Part shown: piece after piece, positions 11,771-20,131 of the stretch
How positions within the stretch are numbered: the first letter of the stretch is position 1
Layout: each line of letters begins with the position of its first letter
NCBI RefSeq assembly: GCF_040214835.1
Contig: NZ_CP157874.1
Coordinates: forward strand, 686,001-750,000
DNA from: Pseudomonas asiatica
Lineage (GTDB): Bacteria > Pseudomonadota > Gammaproteobacteria > Pseudomonadales > Pseudomonadaceae
Direction of reading: 5' to 3'
DNA length: 64,000 nt
Position numbers and translations under genes: made by a program
The notes under the pieces: generated by a model
Database searches by the model: none
What the model saw: the letters and a program-made list of their open reading frames with translations, nothing else
Told to the model about the DNA's origin: nothing

Positions 11771-12278
11771 CCCTGCAGCGGGGCGCTTCGGGCGCCTTGC
11801 ATGGCTTTGGCTGAGCCTGGTGGTACTGGTCCTTGACCAGGCCACCAAGCTGTATTTCAACAATGCCCTGACCATGTACCAGCAGGTTGTCGTCATCCCT
11901 GACTACTTCAGCTGGACCCTGGCCTACAACACCGGCGCGGCGTTCAGCTTCCTGGCGGAAAGCTCCGGCTGGCAGCGCTGGCTGTTCGCCCTGATCGCCG
12001 TGGTGGTCAGTGCCGTGCTGGTGGTGTGGCTCAAGCGCCTGGGGCGCAACGAGACCTGGCTGGCCGTGGCGCTGGCGCTGGTGCTGGGTGGCGCGATCGG
12101 CAACCTGTACGACCGCGTCGTGCTCGGCCATGTGGTCGACTTCATCCTGGTGCACTGGCAGAACCGCCATTACTTCCCGGCCTTCAACCTGGCCGACAGC
12201 GCCATTACCGTTGGTGCGGTGATGCTGGCGCTGGATATGTTCAAGAGCAAGAAGTCCGAGGATCCGGTCCATGACTGA
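11763..12278 (+). CDS. lspA: Prolipoprotein signal peptidase II
   Basis: A 171-residue inner-membrane aspartyl protease that cleaves lipoprotein signal peptides after the lipid-modified cysteine is made. Four hydrophobic segments are visible. The catalytic pair corresponds to D126 (GHVVDFI) and D145 (FNLADSAI), 19 residues apart as in P. aeruginosa LspA. It overlaps ileS by 8 nt and fkpB by 8 nt. Its substrates in this window would include BamD and the island lipoprotein at 50281. Confidence 0.96.
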   Translation: MPNPAAGRFGRLAWLWLSLVVLVLDQATKLYFNNALTMYQQVVVIPDYFSWTLAYNTGAAFSFLAESSGWQRWLFALIAVVVSAVLVVWLKRLGRNETWLAVALALVLGGAIGNLYDRVVLGHVVDFILVHWQNRHYFPAFNLADSAITVGAVMLALDMFKSKKSEDPVHD

Positions 12279-12708
12279 CACCCGTATCGGCCAGAACACC
12301 GAAGTCACCCTGCACTTCGCGCTGCACCTGGAAAACGGCGACACCGTCGACAGCACGTTCGACAAGGCCCCGGCCACCTTCAAGGTTGGCGATGGCAACC
12401 TGCTGCCAGGTTTCGAGAACGCCCTGTTCGGCTTCAAGGGCGGTGACAAGCGTACCGTCGTGGTGGCCCCGGAGAACGCCTTCGGCCAGCCCAACCCGCA
12501 GAACGTGCAAGTCATGCCGCGGTCCCAGTTCGAGGGCATGGAGTTGTCCGAAGGGCTGTTGATCATCTTCAACGACGCCGCCAACACCGAGCTGCCGGGT
12601 GTGGTCAAAGCGTTCGATGACGACCAGGTGACCATCGACTTCAATCACCCATTGGCTGGCAAGACCCTGACCTTCGAGGTGGAGATCCTCGAGGTGAAGG
12701 CCCTGTAA
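12271..12708 (+). CDS. fkpB: FKBP-type peptidyl-prolyl isomerase, SlpA-like
   Basis: A 145-residue FKBP-family protein. It carries the FKBP core (the DTVDSTF strand, [13 protein letters not shown], and the insert-in-flap region with [14 protein letters not shown]). FkpB/SlpA homologues isomerise X-Pro bonds and act as chaperones, often encoded between lspA and ispH as here. It overlaps lspA by 8 nt. The next gene starts 14 nt downstream. Confidence 0.93.
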   Translation: MTDTRIGQNTEVTLHFALHLENGDTVDSTFDKAPATFKVGDGNLLPGFENALFGFKGGDKRTVVVAPENAFGQPNPQNVQVMPRSQFEGMELSEGLLIIFNDAANTELPGVVKAFDDDQVTIDFNHPLAGKTLTFEVEILEVKAL

Positions 12709-12722
12709 GCCTGGAGCCGAGC

Positions 12723-13670
12723 ATGCAAATCAAACTCGCCAACCCTCGCGGCTTCTGCGCGGGGGTCGACCGGGCGATCGAGATCGTCAACCGCGCGCTG
12801 GAAGTCTTCGGCCCGCCGATCTATGTGCGTCACGAAGTGGTGCACAACAAGTTCGTGGTGGAAGACCTGCGTAACCGCGGCGCCATCTTCGTCGAAGAGC
12901 TGGACCAGGTACCGGACGATGTCATCGTCATCTTCAGTGCCCACGGGGTTTCCCAGGCCGTGCGCCAGGAAGCCGCTGGCCGTGGCCTGAAAGTGTTCGA
13001 TGCCACCTGCCCGCTGGTGACCAAGGTGCACATCGAAGTGGCCAAGTACAGCCGCGACGGCCGTGAGTGCATCCTCATCGGCCACGAAGGGCACCCGGAA
13101 GTCGAAGGCACCATGGGCCAGTACGACGCCAGCAACGGTGGCGCCATCTACCTCGTCGAAGACGAGGAGGATGTTGCCAACCTGCAGGTGAAGGACCCGG
13201 ACCACCTGGCGTTCGTCACCCAGACCACGCTGTCGATGGACGACACCAGCCGCGTCATCGACGCCCTGCGTGCGCGCTTCCCGAACATTGGCGGCCCGCG
13301 CAAGGACGACATCTGCTACGCCACCCAGAACCGCCAGGACGCGGTCAAGCAACTGGCGGACGAGTGCGACGTGGTACTGGTAGTCGGCAGCCCGAACAGC
13401 TCCAACTCCAACCGCCTGCGCGAGCTGGCCGAGCGCATGGGCACCCCGGCCTACCTGATCGACGGAGCCGAGGACCTGCAGCGTGGCTGGTTCGAGCAGA
13501 CGGCGCGGGTCGGCATCACCGCCGGTGCTTCGGCCCCCGAAGTGCTGGTGCGTGGTGTGATCGAGCAGCTCAAGGCCTGGGGCGCCAGCGGTGCTGAAGA
13601 GCTGGATGGGCGGGAAGAGAACATCACCTTCTCAATGCCCAAGGAATTGCGGGTTCGGTCGCTGATCTGA
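12723..13670 (+). CDS. ispH: 4-hydroxy-3-methylbut-2-enyl diphosphate reductase
   Basis: A 315-residue iron-sulfur enzyme catalysing the last step of the MEP isoprenoid pathway (HMBPP to IPP and DMAPP). The three Fe-S cysteines are C12 (GFCAGV), C96 (DATCPLV) and C198 ([11 protein letters not shown]). Substrate-binding histidines at H41, H74 and H124 and the SSNSNR motif are also present. It is the last gene of the ribF-ileS-lspA-fkpB-ispH run and is followed at once by a REP pair. Confidence 0.97.
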   Translation: MQIKLANPRGFCAGVDRAIEIVNRALEVFGPPIYVRHEVVHNKFVVEDLRNRGAIFVEELDQVPDDVIVIFSAHGVSQAVRQEAAGRGLKVFDATCPLVTKVHIEVAKYSRDGRECILIGHEGHPEVEGTMGQYDASNGGAIYLVEDEEDVANLQVKDPDHLAFVTQTTLSMDDTSRVIDALRARFPNIGGPRKDDICYATQNRQDAVKQLADECDVVLVVGSPNSSNSNRLRELAERMGTPAYLIDGAEDLQRGWFEQTARVGITAGASAPEVLVRGVIEQLKAWGASGAEELDGREENITFSMPKELRVRSLI

Positions 13671-13692
13671 CCGCAGTTTGCGCGATCCCCAT

Positions 13693-13807
13693 GTAGGAGC
13701 GGCCTTGTGTCGCGAACGGGCTGCAAAGCAGCCCCAGGATTTCAGCGTTAGCGCTGATATTTCCGGGGCCGCTTTGCGGCCCGTTCGCGACACAAGGCCG
13801 CTCCTAC
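13693..13807. repeat. Inverted REP pair, ggccttgtgtcgcga family
   Basis: gtaggagcggccttgtgtcg at 13693 mirrors cgacacaaggccgctcctac ending at 13807. It lies between the convergent ispH and the FimT-like gene; the last codons of the latter overlap the final four bases of the right arm. Confidence 0.8.
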
Positions 13808-14319
13808 ATTGACCGCGCTGATCTGCTAGTGGTGTCTTTGCATCGGGATTTTTTTGGCTCTCCCATATCTACCCTGACCCTGCCAGTCGATGCCATCACC
13901 ACTTGATACTGGCTAGTTGCGGTCAAGCGCTCGCAAATCTCCATCGTTGAACCTAACCAATTACTGGTTGCCCCAAGCGGAACCCCTTGCGCACTGAATT
14001 TCAGCTGCTCACCGCGATTGCTCGTGATCTTCAGTGGCCGCGAAAGACGCTGCTCACGCAGCACCTGCTGGTTATGCTCCAGCATCACCCGCCAACCATT
14101 CCCCCAATTACCGTCCAACGCCTGCACCAGCACCGGCTGGCTTTGCAACATGGCATGGCTGCGCGCACTGCGCAGCGCCTGCGCCAGGTCTCGCGCAGCT
14201 GCCGCCCTGTGTAGGTCGTCGCTCAATCTGGCGTAGGCCGGCATGCCGAGCTGTGTCAGCAATACGGCCACCGCCAGGGCCGACAACATTTGTATCAGTG
14301 TTACACCTCGTTGCTTCAC
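13804..14319 (-). CDS. FimT/GspH-type minor pilin
   Basis: A 171-residue protein with a type IV prepilin N-terminus: a short basic leader VKQRG, then V-T-L-I-Q-M-L and a hydrophobic helix. The start is GTG at 14319-14317 with a strong gggagga 7 nt upstream; a longer frame to 14451 lacks support. The normally invariant Glu5 of the mature pilin is Gln. The rest is GspH/FimT-like. It would be processed by PilD (38401-39267) and act as a minor pilin in pilus priming. It is divergent from the pilVWXE-like genes. The stop codon (13806-13804) lies in the arm of a REP element. Confidence 0.8.
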   Translation of the reverse strand: MKQRGVTLIQMLSALAVAVLLTQLGMPAYARLSDDLHRAAAARDLAQALRSARSHAMLQSQPVLVQALDGNWGNGWRVMLEHNQQVLREQRLSRPLKITSNRGEQLKFSAQGVPLGATSNWLGSTMEICERLTATSQYQVVMASTGRVRVDMGEPKKSRCKDTTSRSARSM

Positions 14320-14428
14320 CGTGCATTCCTCCCTGGAAGTGCTTGGCTGTAGCTTCACGGTCGTTGGACCGGCGGTCCAGTCGCCCGGGTTCAATGCAAT
14401 TGCAGGAAAAGTCGCAGGAGGTGCAGGG

Positions 14429-14611
14429 ATGCACGCAAGACAACGGGGCATGACGCTTCTGGAAGTGTTGTTGGCGGTGGGTGTGGTGGCCGTGGGTATG
14501 TTCGCAGCGGCAGGCCTGCAACTGCAGGCATTGCAGGCTGCGGAGGATGCGCGTCGCGATGGGAAGGCGGCAATGGCGGCGCACAGCGAGCATGAAAGGG
14601 GGCGGCCATGA
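14429..14611 (+). CDS. Short PilV-like minor pilin
   Basis: A 60-residue protein with a prepilin leader (MHARQRG / MTLLEVLLAVGVVAVGMFAA). Start ATG 14429 has aggagg 7 nt upstream. Glu5 is present. PilV proteins usually run to well over 100 residues; this one has only the N-terminal helix and a short charged tail before the stop. Its stop overlaps the next start, so it is in an intact operon. It may be a truncated relic or a naturally short form. Interest lies in whether a helix-only pilin still functions. Confidence 0.7.
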   Translation: MHARQRGMTLLEVLLAVGVVAVGMFAAAGLQLQALQAAEDARRDGKAAMAAHSEHERGRP

Positions 14612-15252
14612 GCCGCGTCCAGCGTGGTTTCGGCTTGCTTGAGCTGATGCTGGCGCTGACCATCGGGTTGCTGCTGTTGGCGGCGGCCAGCCAGCTATTC
14701 ACCTCGGCCCACCATACCTGGCGGCTGCAAAGCACGGCAGTACGCATGCAGGATGAAGCTCGCCTGGCATTGCTGCGAATGGCCCAGGATATCCGCATGA
14801 CCGGGATGTTCGGCTGCTTGCGACTGCAGCCAAAGCACTTCGGCAGCTCGAGCGCAGAGCACGCATTCGCCCGGCCGATGGAAGTCGAAGCATCCACCCT
14901 TAGCCTGGTCGTGGCGGAGTTACCTGGGCAAGCCGGTGGGCCGCAGTGGTTCCTGCACACAGACTGTACTAGCAAAGTGTCTGTGGACGATGAGTTGAAG
15001 GAGGGCTACCCACAGGTTCACCCCATCAGCAGATATGTCTACCAACTCGAGGGCAATACGCTGAGATTCAAACGCAACAACAGCAATTTCCAGCCGCTGG
15101 TTGAAAATGTGCGGTCAATGCGTTTGCAGCGTGTGCAAATGGCACAGGGTGAGGGGGTGGATATTGCCCTGACGCTTTACGAACCCACGCTCGAACTTGA
15201 ACAGCACCATGAACTGAGCGTCGCAATCCGCAACCCGGTGCCGGCCTCATGA
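14608..15252 (+). CDS. PilW-like minor pilin
   Basis: A 214-residue protein with the prepilin motif RG/FGLLELMLALTIG and the PilW pattern (SQLFTSAHHTWRLQ, DEARLALLRMAQDIRMTGMFGC). PilW is one of the minor pilins that initiate type IV pilus assembly in the inner membrane. It overlaps the short PilV gene by 4 nt and pilX by 4 nt. Confidence 0.82.
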   Translation: MSRVQRGFGLLELMLALTIGLLLLAAASQLFTSAHHTWRLQSTAVRMQDEARLALLRMAQDIRMTGMFGCLRLQPKHFGSSSAEHAFARPMEVEASTLSLVVAELPGQAGGPQWFLHTDCTSKVSVDDELKEGYPQVHPISRYVYQLEGNTLRFKRNNSNFQPLVENVRSMRLQRVQMAQGEGVDIALTLYEPTLELEQHHELSVAIRNPVPAS

Positions 15253-15713
15253 GTCGTCAGCGTGGCATCGTCCTGTTGTTGGCCTTGGTCCTGAGCATGC
15301 TGCTGGGGCTGCTTGCGGCGTCCGCCCTGCGTGATGCGCTGGCGCAAACGCGAATGACCGGCTATCTGAGCGAAGGCCTGCTGGCGCTGGAGCAGGCCGA
15401 GGCCACGCTGCTGGCAGGGGCAGGCGAGCTCGAGCGGGCTCCCCCCGACCCTTGCGAGGCGTGCCCGCCACCCGCTCGACCGCATGACCTGAGCGGGCAG
15501 TGGCAGCGCACGCCAACCGGCTATTTCCATTTGCAGAATCTGGGTACCAGCGAACACGCGGCGCATATGCCGGAAGGGCAGCAGGTCACCCTGTACCGCA
15601 TCACCGCCGTCAGCCTGCAAACCCAGTCACGGCATGTGCTGGAAGCGGTCTATGCCATGGGCGAGGACACGACCCGGCGCATTGCCTGGCGGCAGAGATT
15701 GCGAGGAGACTGA
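15249..15713 (+). CDS. PilX-like minor pilin
   Basis: A 154-residue protein with a leader MSRQRG and a hydrophobic helix IVLLLALVLSMLLGL. As in other PilX/GspK proteins the residue 5 glutamate is missing. The QTRMTGYLSEGLLALEQAEATL segment is typical of PilX. The operon has no large PilY1 gene after pilX, unlike P. aeruginosa. It is followed 1 nt later by pilE. Confidence 0.78.
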   Translation: MSRQRGIVLLLALVLSMLLGLLAASALRDALAQTRMTGYLSEGLLALEQAEATLLAGAGELERAPPDPCEACPPPARPHDLSGQWQRTPTGYFHLQNLGTSEHAAHMPEGQQVTLYRITAVSLQTQSRHVLEAVYAMGEDTTRRIAWRQRLRGD

Positions 15714-15714
15714 C

Positions 15715-16104
15715 ATGCAGCAAGGCTTGAGCCTGATCGAGTTGTTGATTGTGCTGGCCGTGACCGGCATTCTGGCAGCCATTGCCTACCCCAGTTACAG
15801 CGACCAGCTACGGCGAGCCGCGCGCAGCGAAGTGGTTGGCCTGCTGCATGATGCCGCCCTGCGCCTGGAGCGCCACCGCGTACGCACTGGCCAATACGCC
15901 GAGGGCGACCCGGCCTTGCCCGACGGTACCCGCTATTACAGCCTGCAGGCCCAGCGCGACAGCGACACCTTCACGCTGCGCGCCCGGCGGCTGCCGAGTG
16001 GGCTGATGGCGCAGGACCGCTGTGGCGATTTCCAACTCGACCAGGCCGGCGTGCAGCGCAATCCGGGTGCCGTCGAAGACAGCGTGCACTGCTGGGGAAG
16101 CTGA
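15715..16104 (+). CDS. PilE-like minor pilin
   Basis: A 129-residue protein with prepilin motif QG/LSLIELLIVLAVTGILAAIAYPSY, Glu5 present, and two C-terminal-half cysteines (DRCGDF and HCWGS) that could form the usual D-region disulfide. Start ATG 15715 has gcgagga upstream; the longer frame from 15634 lies inside pilX. It is the last gene of the minor pilin operon. Confidence 0.82.
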   Translation: MQQGLSLIELLIVLAVTGILAAIAYPSYSDQLRRAARSEVVGLLHDAALRLERHRVRTGQYAEGDPALPDGTRYYSLQAQRDSDTFTLRARRLPSGLMAQDRCGDFQLDQAGVQRNPGAVEDSVHCWGS

Positions 16105-16158
16105 AGGTTGAATGATGCCCGGTGCATCGCGGATTTACTTCAGGTGTTGGATCGACAG

Positions 16159-17256
16159 ATGAGCAAGCAAGTAGTGGTGGTCGGTGGCGGGGTGATCGGC
16201 CTGCTGACGGCATTCAACCTGGCGGCGAAGGTCGGGCAGGTGGTGGTGTGTGATCAGGGTGAGGTCGGCCGTGAGTCGTCCTGGGCCGGCGGTGGCATCG
16301 TCTCGCCGCTGTACCCGTGGCGCTACAGCCCGGCCGTGACCGCCTTGGCACACTGGTCGCAAGACTTTTATCCACAGCTGGGCGAGCGTTTGTTCGCCAG
16401 CACCGGCGTCGACCCCGAAGTGCACACCACCGGCCTGTACTGGCTTGACCTGGACGACGAGGCCGAAGCGCTGGCCTGGGCCGAGCGTGAGCAGCGGCCG
16501 CTGAGTGCCGTGGATATCTCGGCGGCCTATGACGCGGTGCCGGTGCTGGGCCCGGGCTTCAAGCGTGCCATCTACATGGCCGGCGTGGCCAACGTGCGCA
16601 ACCCGCGCCTGGTGAAGTCGCTCAAGGCGGCGTTGCTGGCGTTGCCCAACGTGACCTTGCGTGAGCACTGCCAGATTACCGGCTTCGCCGAGCAAGGCGG
16701 TCGCGTGACCGGTGTGCAGACGGCAGACGGCGTGCTGGCGGCGGATGAGGTGGTGCTCAGTGCCGGCGCCTGGAGTGGCGACCTGCTGCGTACGCTCGGC
16801 CTGGAGTTGCCGGTGGAGCCGGTGAAGGGCCAGATGATTCTGTTCAAATGTGCCGAAGACTTCCTGCCGAGCATGGTGTTGGCCAAGGGGCGCTATGCGA
16901 TCCCTCGGCGTGATGGGCATATTCTGGTGGGTAGCACGCTGGAGCATGCCGGGTACGACAAGACCCCGACCGAGGAGGCGTTGGAGAGCCTGAAGGCCTC
17001 GGCGGTGGAGTTGCTGCCTGAGCTAGAGGGGGCCACGGTGGTGGCGCACTGGGCCGGGCTGCGGCCGGGGTCGCCGGAAGGTATTCCGTATATCGGGCCG
17101 GTGCCGGGGCATGCGGGGTTGTGGTTGAACTGCGGGCATTACCGCAACGGGCTGGTGCTGGCGCCGGCTTCGTGCCAGCTGTTTACCGACCTGTTGACCG
17201 GGGCAGAGCCGATCATTGACCCGGCGCCGTATGCGCCAGCCGGGCGGTTGAGCTGA
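16159..17256 (+). CDS. thiO: Glycine oxidase ThiO
   Basis: A 365-residue FAD-dependent amine oxidase of the DAO family. The Rossmann motif VVVGGGVIGLLTAFNLA is at residues 5-21. ThiO oxidises glycine to the imine used to build the thiazole ring of thiamine. Start ATG 16159 (MSKQVVVV) gives the usual family N-terminus; an upstream in-frame ATG at 16108 adds 17 unlikely residues. It stands alone after the pilin operon. Its stop codon runs straight into a REP element. Confidence 0.92.
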   Translation: MSKQVVVVGGGVIGLLTAFNLAAKVGQVVVCDQGEVGRESSWAGGGIVSPLYPWRYSPAVTALAHWSQDFYPQLGERLFASTGVDPEVHTTGLYWLDLDDEAEALAWAEREQRPLSAVDISAAYDAVPVLGPGFKRAIYMAGVANVRNPRLVKSLKAALLALPNVTLREHCQITGFAEQGGRVTGVQTADGVLAADEVVLSAGAWSGDLLRTLGLELPVEPVKGQMILFKCAEDFLPSMVLAKGRYAIPRRDGHILVGSTLEHAGYDKTPTEEALESLKASAVELLPELEGATVVAHWAGLRPGSPEGIPYIGPVPGHAGLWLNCGHYRNGLVLAPASCQLFTDLLTGAEPIIDPAPYAPAGRLS

Positions 17257-17286
17257 GGGCCTCTTCGCGGGTAAACCCGCTCCCAC
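17257..17286 (+). repeat. REP element, interrupted pair (left half)
   Basis: gggcctcttcgcgggtaaac plus cgctcccac is the standard P. putida-type REP. Its inverted partner is at 18671-18702, on the other side of the insertion sequence. Elsewhere in the window such pairs sit within about 100 bp, so the IS appears to have split one. Confidence 0.85.
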
Positions 17287-17290
17287 ATCT

Positions 17291-17303
17291 ATGGTCCTCC
17301 CAG
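17291..17303 (+). repeat. IS subterminal inverted repeat, 3-prime side of transposase
   Basis: atggtcctcccag, the exact reverse complement of 18618-18630. It lies about 4 nt inside the inferred element end. Confidence 0.85.
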
Positions 17304-17529
17304 TTTCTGCAATACTGAATCTGGATGCGTAGTTGGCTTGCCGCAATCTATTCGGCGTCGAAGGGTTAAGGTTCGCGCCTTGATGAAAATCGCGCCTGAC
17401 GATCCTGATTAGGTAAATCGGCTTTAGAGCCGCGTGGGAGCCCAGGTTTTTCGTCAGGTCGGTTGGCCGTTTACGTCATCTGTTATCCAGCATCGCAAAA
17501 ACCGTTGGGTGGTGCTTGGTAGCGCAGGG
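17304..17529 (-). ncRNA. Candidate guide (bridge/seek) RNA region of the IS
   Basis: About 226 nt of non-coding DNA follow the transposase stop codon inside the element, whereas only 75 nt precede its start. In IS1111-type elements the guide RNA that pairs with donor and target DNA is encoded on the 3-prime side of the recombinase gene, so this is where it should lie. I have not folded it or found the guide loops; the assignment is by position only. Confidence 0.35.
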
Positions 17530-18561
17530 TCAAGCGTTCTGTGCGCTTGGCCCTGCTTCATAAATGCCATGGCTATGTGCGATTGCCCAAGCTATCCGTG
17601 CTAACCGGTTCGCCAAGGCACACACAACCACATTCGGGTGATGACGAGTCAGCAACACTCTCACCCAGTCAGCCAATCGCCCAGATTGCTTATCCAGGTG
17701 GTTGATGAAGGTATGGCTGCACTGCACCAGTAGCCGTCGCTGATTGCGATCACCGCGTTTGCTGATACCCAGCAAGCGCGGTTTCCCGCCGGTGGTCAGC
17801 TGCTTGGGCACCAGGCCTATCGAGGCCGAATAGTCACGTCCTCGTTTGAACTGCTTACCGTCACCTAATTCTGCAGCCAGGGCGCTGGAGGTGATCGGTC
17901 CAATACACGGTATGGTCATCAAACGGGTTGCCAGATCATCTCCAGCGACCTGGCTCTCCAGCTCTTTGGTGAGTGCCTTGACCTGTTCGTCGAGGTAGTT
18001 GAAGTGCGCATGAAACTGTTCGAAAAGGCGAATGACCGAGCCAGGAGCATGAAGTTTTTCCAAGGTTTCCGGTAACTCTCTGACCGACTTGAAGGTTGGC
18101 GCCAGGCTAACGCCCCACTCAAGCAGGAATGCATGGATTCGATTGACCGTCGCTGTGCGGTCCCGAATGAAAGCTTCACGGGTCATGTTGAGCATGCTCA
18201 GCGCTTGCTGGGCTTCGCTTTTGATTGCAACAAATCGCATCGCCGAACGACTGGCTGCTTCACCAATGGCTTCGGCGTCGGTGTAGTCGTTCTTGTTACT
18301 TTTGACATAAGGTCGTACATGCTGCGCGGCAATCAATTTGGGTTGATGACCACAGCTGGCTGCGAATCGAGCCATGAAATGAGCGCCTCCACAGGCCTCC
18401 ATGGCCAAGGTGCAGGGTGGTAGTTGAGCGATGTAGGAAAAAACCTTGCTGCGAGAAATCTTGCTACGGAACAGGTACTGACCACGGCTATCCTGGCCGT
18501 GGAAATGGAAACAATTTTTGCCTAGATCCAAGCTGGTAAGAGCAAGATTCTGAGTATTCAT
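17530..18561 (-). CDS. IS110-family transposase
   Basis: A 343-residue recombinase with the N-terminal RuvC-like DEDD domain (D12, E55, D92, D95 by alignment to the family pattern) and the C-terminal Transposase_20 domain (IPCIGPITSSALAAELG, then YSASIGLVPKQ and GISKRGDRNQRRLL). These enzymes excise and insert the element via circular intermediates guided by an element-encoded RNA. The reading frame is intact. It is read toward thiO. Confidence 0.93.
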   Translation of the reverse strand: MNTQNLALTSLDLGKNCFHFHGQDSRGQYLFRSKISRSKVFSYIAQLPPCTLAMEACGGAHFMARFAASCGHQPKLIAAQHVRPYVKSNKNDYTDAEAIGEAASRSAMRFVAIKSEAQQALSMLNMTREAFIRDRTATVNRIHAFLLEWGVSLAPTFKSVRELPETLEKLHAPGSVIRLFEQFHAHFNYLDEQVKALTKELESQVAGDDLATRLMTIPCIGPITSSALAAELGDGKQFKRGRDYSASIGLVPKQLTTGGKPRLLGISKRGDRNQRRLLVQCSHTFINHLDKQSGRLADWVRVLLTRHHPNVVVCALANRLARIAWAIAHSHGIYEAGPSAQNA

Positions 18562-18583
18562 AACGGCGATCTCCAGTTAGATC

Positions 18584-18613
18584 CCCCAGTGAAAGCTTAA
18601 GCTTTCACTGGGG
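18584..18613. repeat. 30-bp perfect palindrome upstream of the transposase
   Basis: Both halves are exact (ccccagtgaaagctt and its complement, centre between 18598 and 18599), with no loop bases. It lies inside the IS, between the transposase start and the right subterminal repeat. It could block readthrough or translation from outside transcripts, or mark the element end. Confidence 0.75.
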
Positions 18614-18617
18614 AGTC

Positions 18618-18630
18618 CTGGGAGGACCAT
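18618..18630 (+). repeat. IS subterminal inverted repeat, 5-prime side of transposase
   Basis: ctgggaggaccat, exact complement of 17291-17303, 5 to 6 nt inside the inferred element end. Confidence 0.85.
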
Positions 18631-18670
18631 TTCATTAGGTACATCACAGGTTTCGAAAACCGTGCGATCC

Positions 18671-18702
18671 CTGTGGGAGCGGGTTTACCCGCGAAAGGGC
18701 CG
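18671..18702 (-). repeat. REP element, interrupted pair (right half)
   Basis: ctgtgggagcgggtttaccc then gcgaaagggcc, inverted relative to 17257-17286. It ends just before the amidase stop codon. Confidence 0.85.
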
Positions 18703-18720
18703 GAGAGGCCAGTAGACATT

Positions 18721-20130
18721 TCAGCCGGTAATCGGTGCCTGCAAGTGCCGGCTAGGGTAATGCTGCTCATACACCTTGCACACCCGCAGCACCTGCTCAT
18801 CGGCAAAGCGCCCGGCCACCACCTGCAGCCCCACCGGCAACCCCTCGCGGGTGAACCCGCACGGCACCGAAGCCGCCGGCTGCTGGGTCAGGTTGAAGGG
18901 ATAGCTGAACGGCGTCCATTCCATCCACTGCGTCATCCCCGACCCCGGCGGCACATTGTGCCCGGCCTCGAATGCCACCAGCGGTAGCATCGGCGATACC
19001 AGCACGTCATGGCGCTGGTGGAAGGCATTCATCTTCGCGATCAACTCTGCCCGTGCCTCCAGGGCCTGGGTGTATTCGGCCAGACTGATTCGCGCTCCCT
19101 GTTCGGCGATCCAGCGCAGCCCTGGGTCAAGCAGCGCTCGCTGTTCATCGCTGAACGCACTCGCCAACCGCGCCGCCCCGGCAAACCACAGGGTATTGAA
19201 CGTCTCCAGCGGGTCACCGAACCCTGGGTCGACTTCCTCAACCTGTGCGCCCAGCCGTGCCAGGCGCTGCACGGCCTGGGCCACCAGTGCCTGGACCTGC
19301 GGGTCGACCTGCACGTAACCGAAGTTGGCACTGTAGGCGATGCGCAGGCCGCTCAGGTCCTGTTCCTGGCCCAGCCACGGCGCCTGCCTGGGTGCGCCGG
19401 CCAACCCGTCACGGGCATCGGGGCGGGCGACGCAGTCGAGCATCAGTACCGAATCGTCGACGGTGCGCGTCATCGGCCCCAGGTGCGACAGCACGGTCAT
19501 GGCACTGGCCGGCCATTGTGGTACGTAGCCGAAGGTCGGCTTGATGCCGAAGGTGCCGGTAAAGGCGCAAGGGATGCGAATAGAGCCGCCGGCATCGCTG
19601 CCCTGGTGCAGCACGCCCAGGTTCAGCGCGGCTGCCGCCGCGGCGCCACCGGACGAGCCGCCGGCGGTCAGCCGGGTATCCCAGGGGTTGCGGGTGATGC
19701 CGTACAGCGGGTTGTCGGTCACCCCCTTCCAACCGAACTCCGGCGTGGTGGTCTTGCCCACCAACACAGCGCCGGCTTCGCGCATGAAGGCCGTGAAGGG
19801 CGCATCGACTTCCCACGGGCCTGCGCCCGAGGTAGTGCGCGAGCCCTTGCGTGTGGGCATGCCCCGGGTCAGGGTCAGGTCCTTGATCGAGGCGGGTACG
19901 CCATCCAGCCGGCCGCAGGGCTCGCCACGCTGCCAGCGCTGTTCGCTGGCGCGGGCGGCGGCGCGGGCACCTTCGCCGTCGACATGGCAATAGGCGTTGA
20001 CCGCCGGGTTGTGCAGGTCGATGCGCGCCAGCACATCGTCGATCACCTCGACCGGTGACAGTTGGCGGCGCTGGTACAACTCGAGCAGTTCGACGGCGGT
20101 GAACTCGCCAATCGCGGTTTTCTGGGTCAT
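18721..20130 (-). CDS. Amidase signature family hydrolase
   Basis: A 469-residue amidase. The Ser-cisSer-Lys triad is visible as K83 (SIKD), S159 (in TAGGSSGG) and S183 (in DAGGSIRIP). Start ATG 20130 (MTQKTAIGEF) fits the family N-terminus. It is the last gene of a minus-strand set with an M20 hydrolase, a branched-chain-type ABC transporter and a GntR regulator, 1 nt after the M20 gene. The set suggests uptake and hydrolysis of an amide or ureide nitrogen source; the substrate cannot be read from sequence. Confidence 0.88.
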   Translation of the reverse strand: MTQKTAIGEFTAVELLELYQRRQLSPVEVIDDVLARIDLHNPAVNAYCHVDGEGARAAARASEQRWQRGEPCGRLDGVPASIKDLTLTRGMPTRKGSRTTSGAGPWEVDAPFTAFMREAGAVLVGKTTTPEFGWKGVTDNPLYGITRNPWDTRLTAGGSSGGAAAAAALNLGVLHQGSDAGGSIRIPCAFTGTFGIKPTFGYVPQWPASAMTVLSHLGPMTRTVDDSVLMLDCVARPDARDGLAGAPRQAPWLGQEQDLSGLRIAYSANFGYVQVDPQVQALVAQAVQRLARLGAQVEEVDPGFGDPLETFNTLWFAGAARLASAFSDEQRALLDPGLRWIAEQGARISLAEYTQALEARAELIAKMNAFHQRHDVLVSPMLPLVAFEAGHNVPPGSGMTQWMEWTPFSYPFNLTQQPAASVPCGFTREGLPVGLQVVAGRFADEQVLRVCKVYEQHYPSRHLQAPITG

Positions 20131-20131
20131 C

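Larger units (their letters stand above)
17287..18636 (-). mobile_element. IS110-family (IS1111-like) insertion sequence
   Basis: The element contains one DEDD transposase gene and has 13-bp perfect inverted repeats near its ends (atggtcctcccag at 17291-17303 and ctgggaggaccat at 18618-18630). The IRs are subterminal, which is characteristic of the IS1111 subgroup. Boundaries are inferred: joining cgctcccac (17286) to aggtacatc (18637) restores a normal REP flank. No target duplication is seen, as expected for the family. IS110 elements that insert at REP sequences (ISPpu9, ISPpu10) are known in P. putida; this one is probably a relative. Confidence 0.85.

Noticed and set aside
8915..11896. 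993-codon open frame antisense to ileS, and similar long frames antisense to murJ, bamD and the ABC genes
   Set aside because: High G+C third positions keep the antisense frame open. The sense genes have clear catalytic motifs and the antisense products do not resemble proteins.
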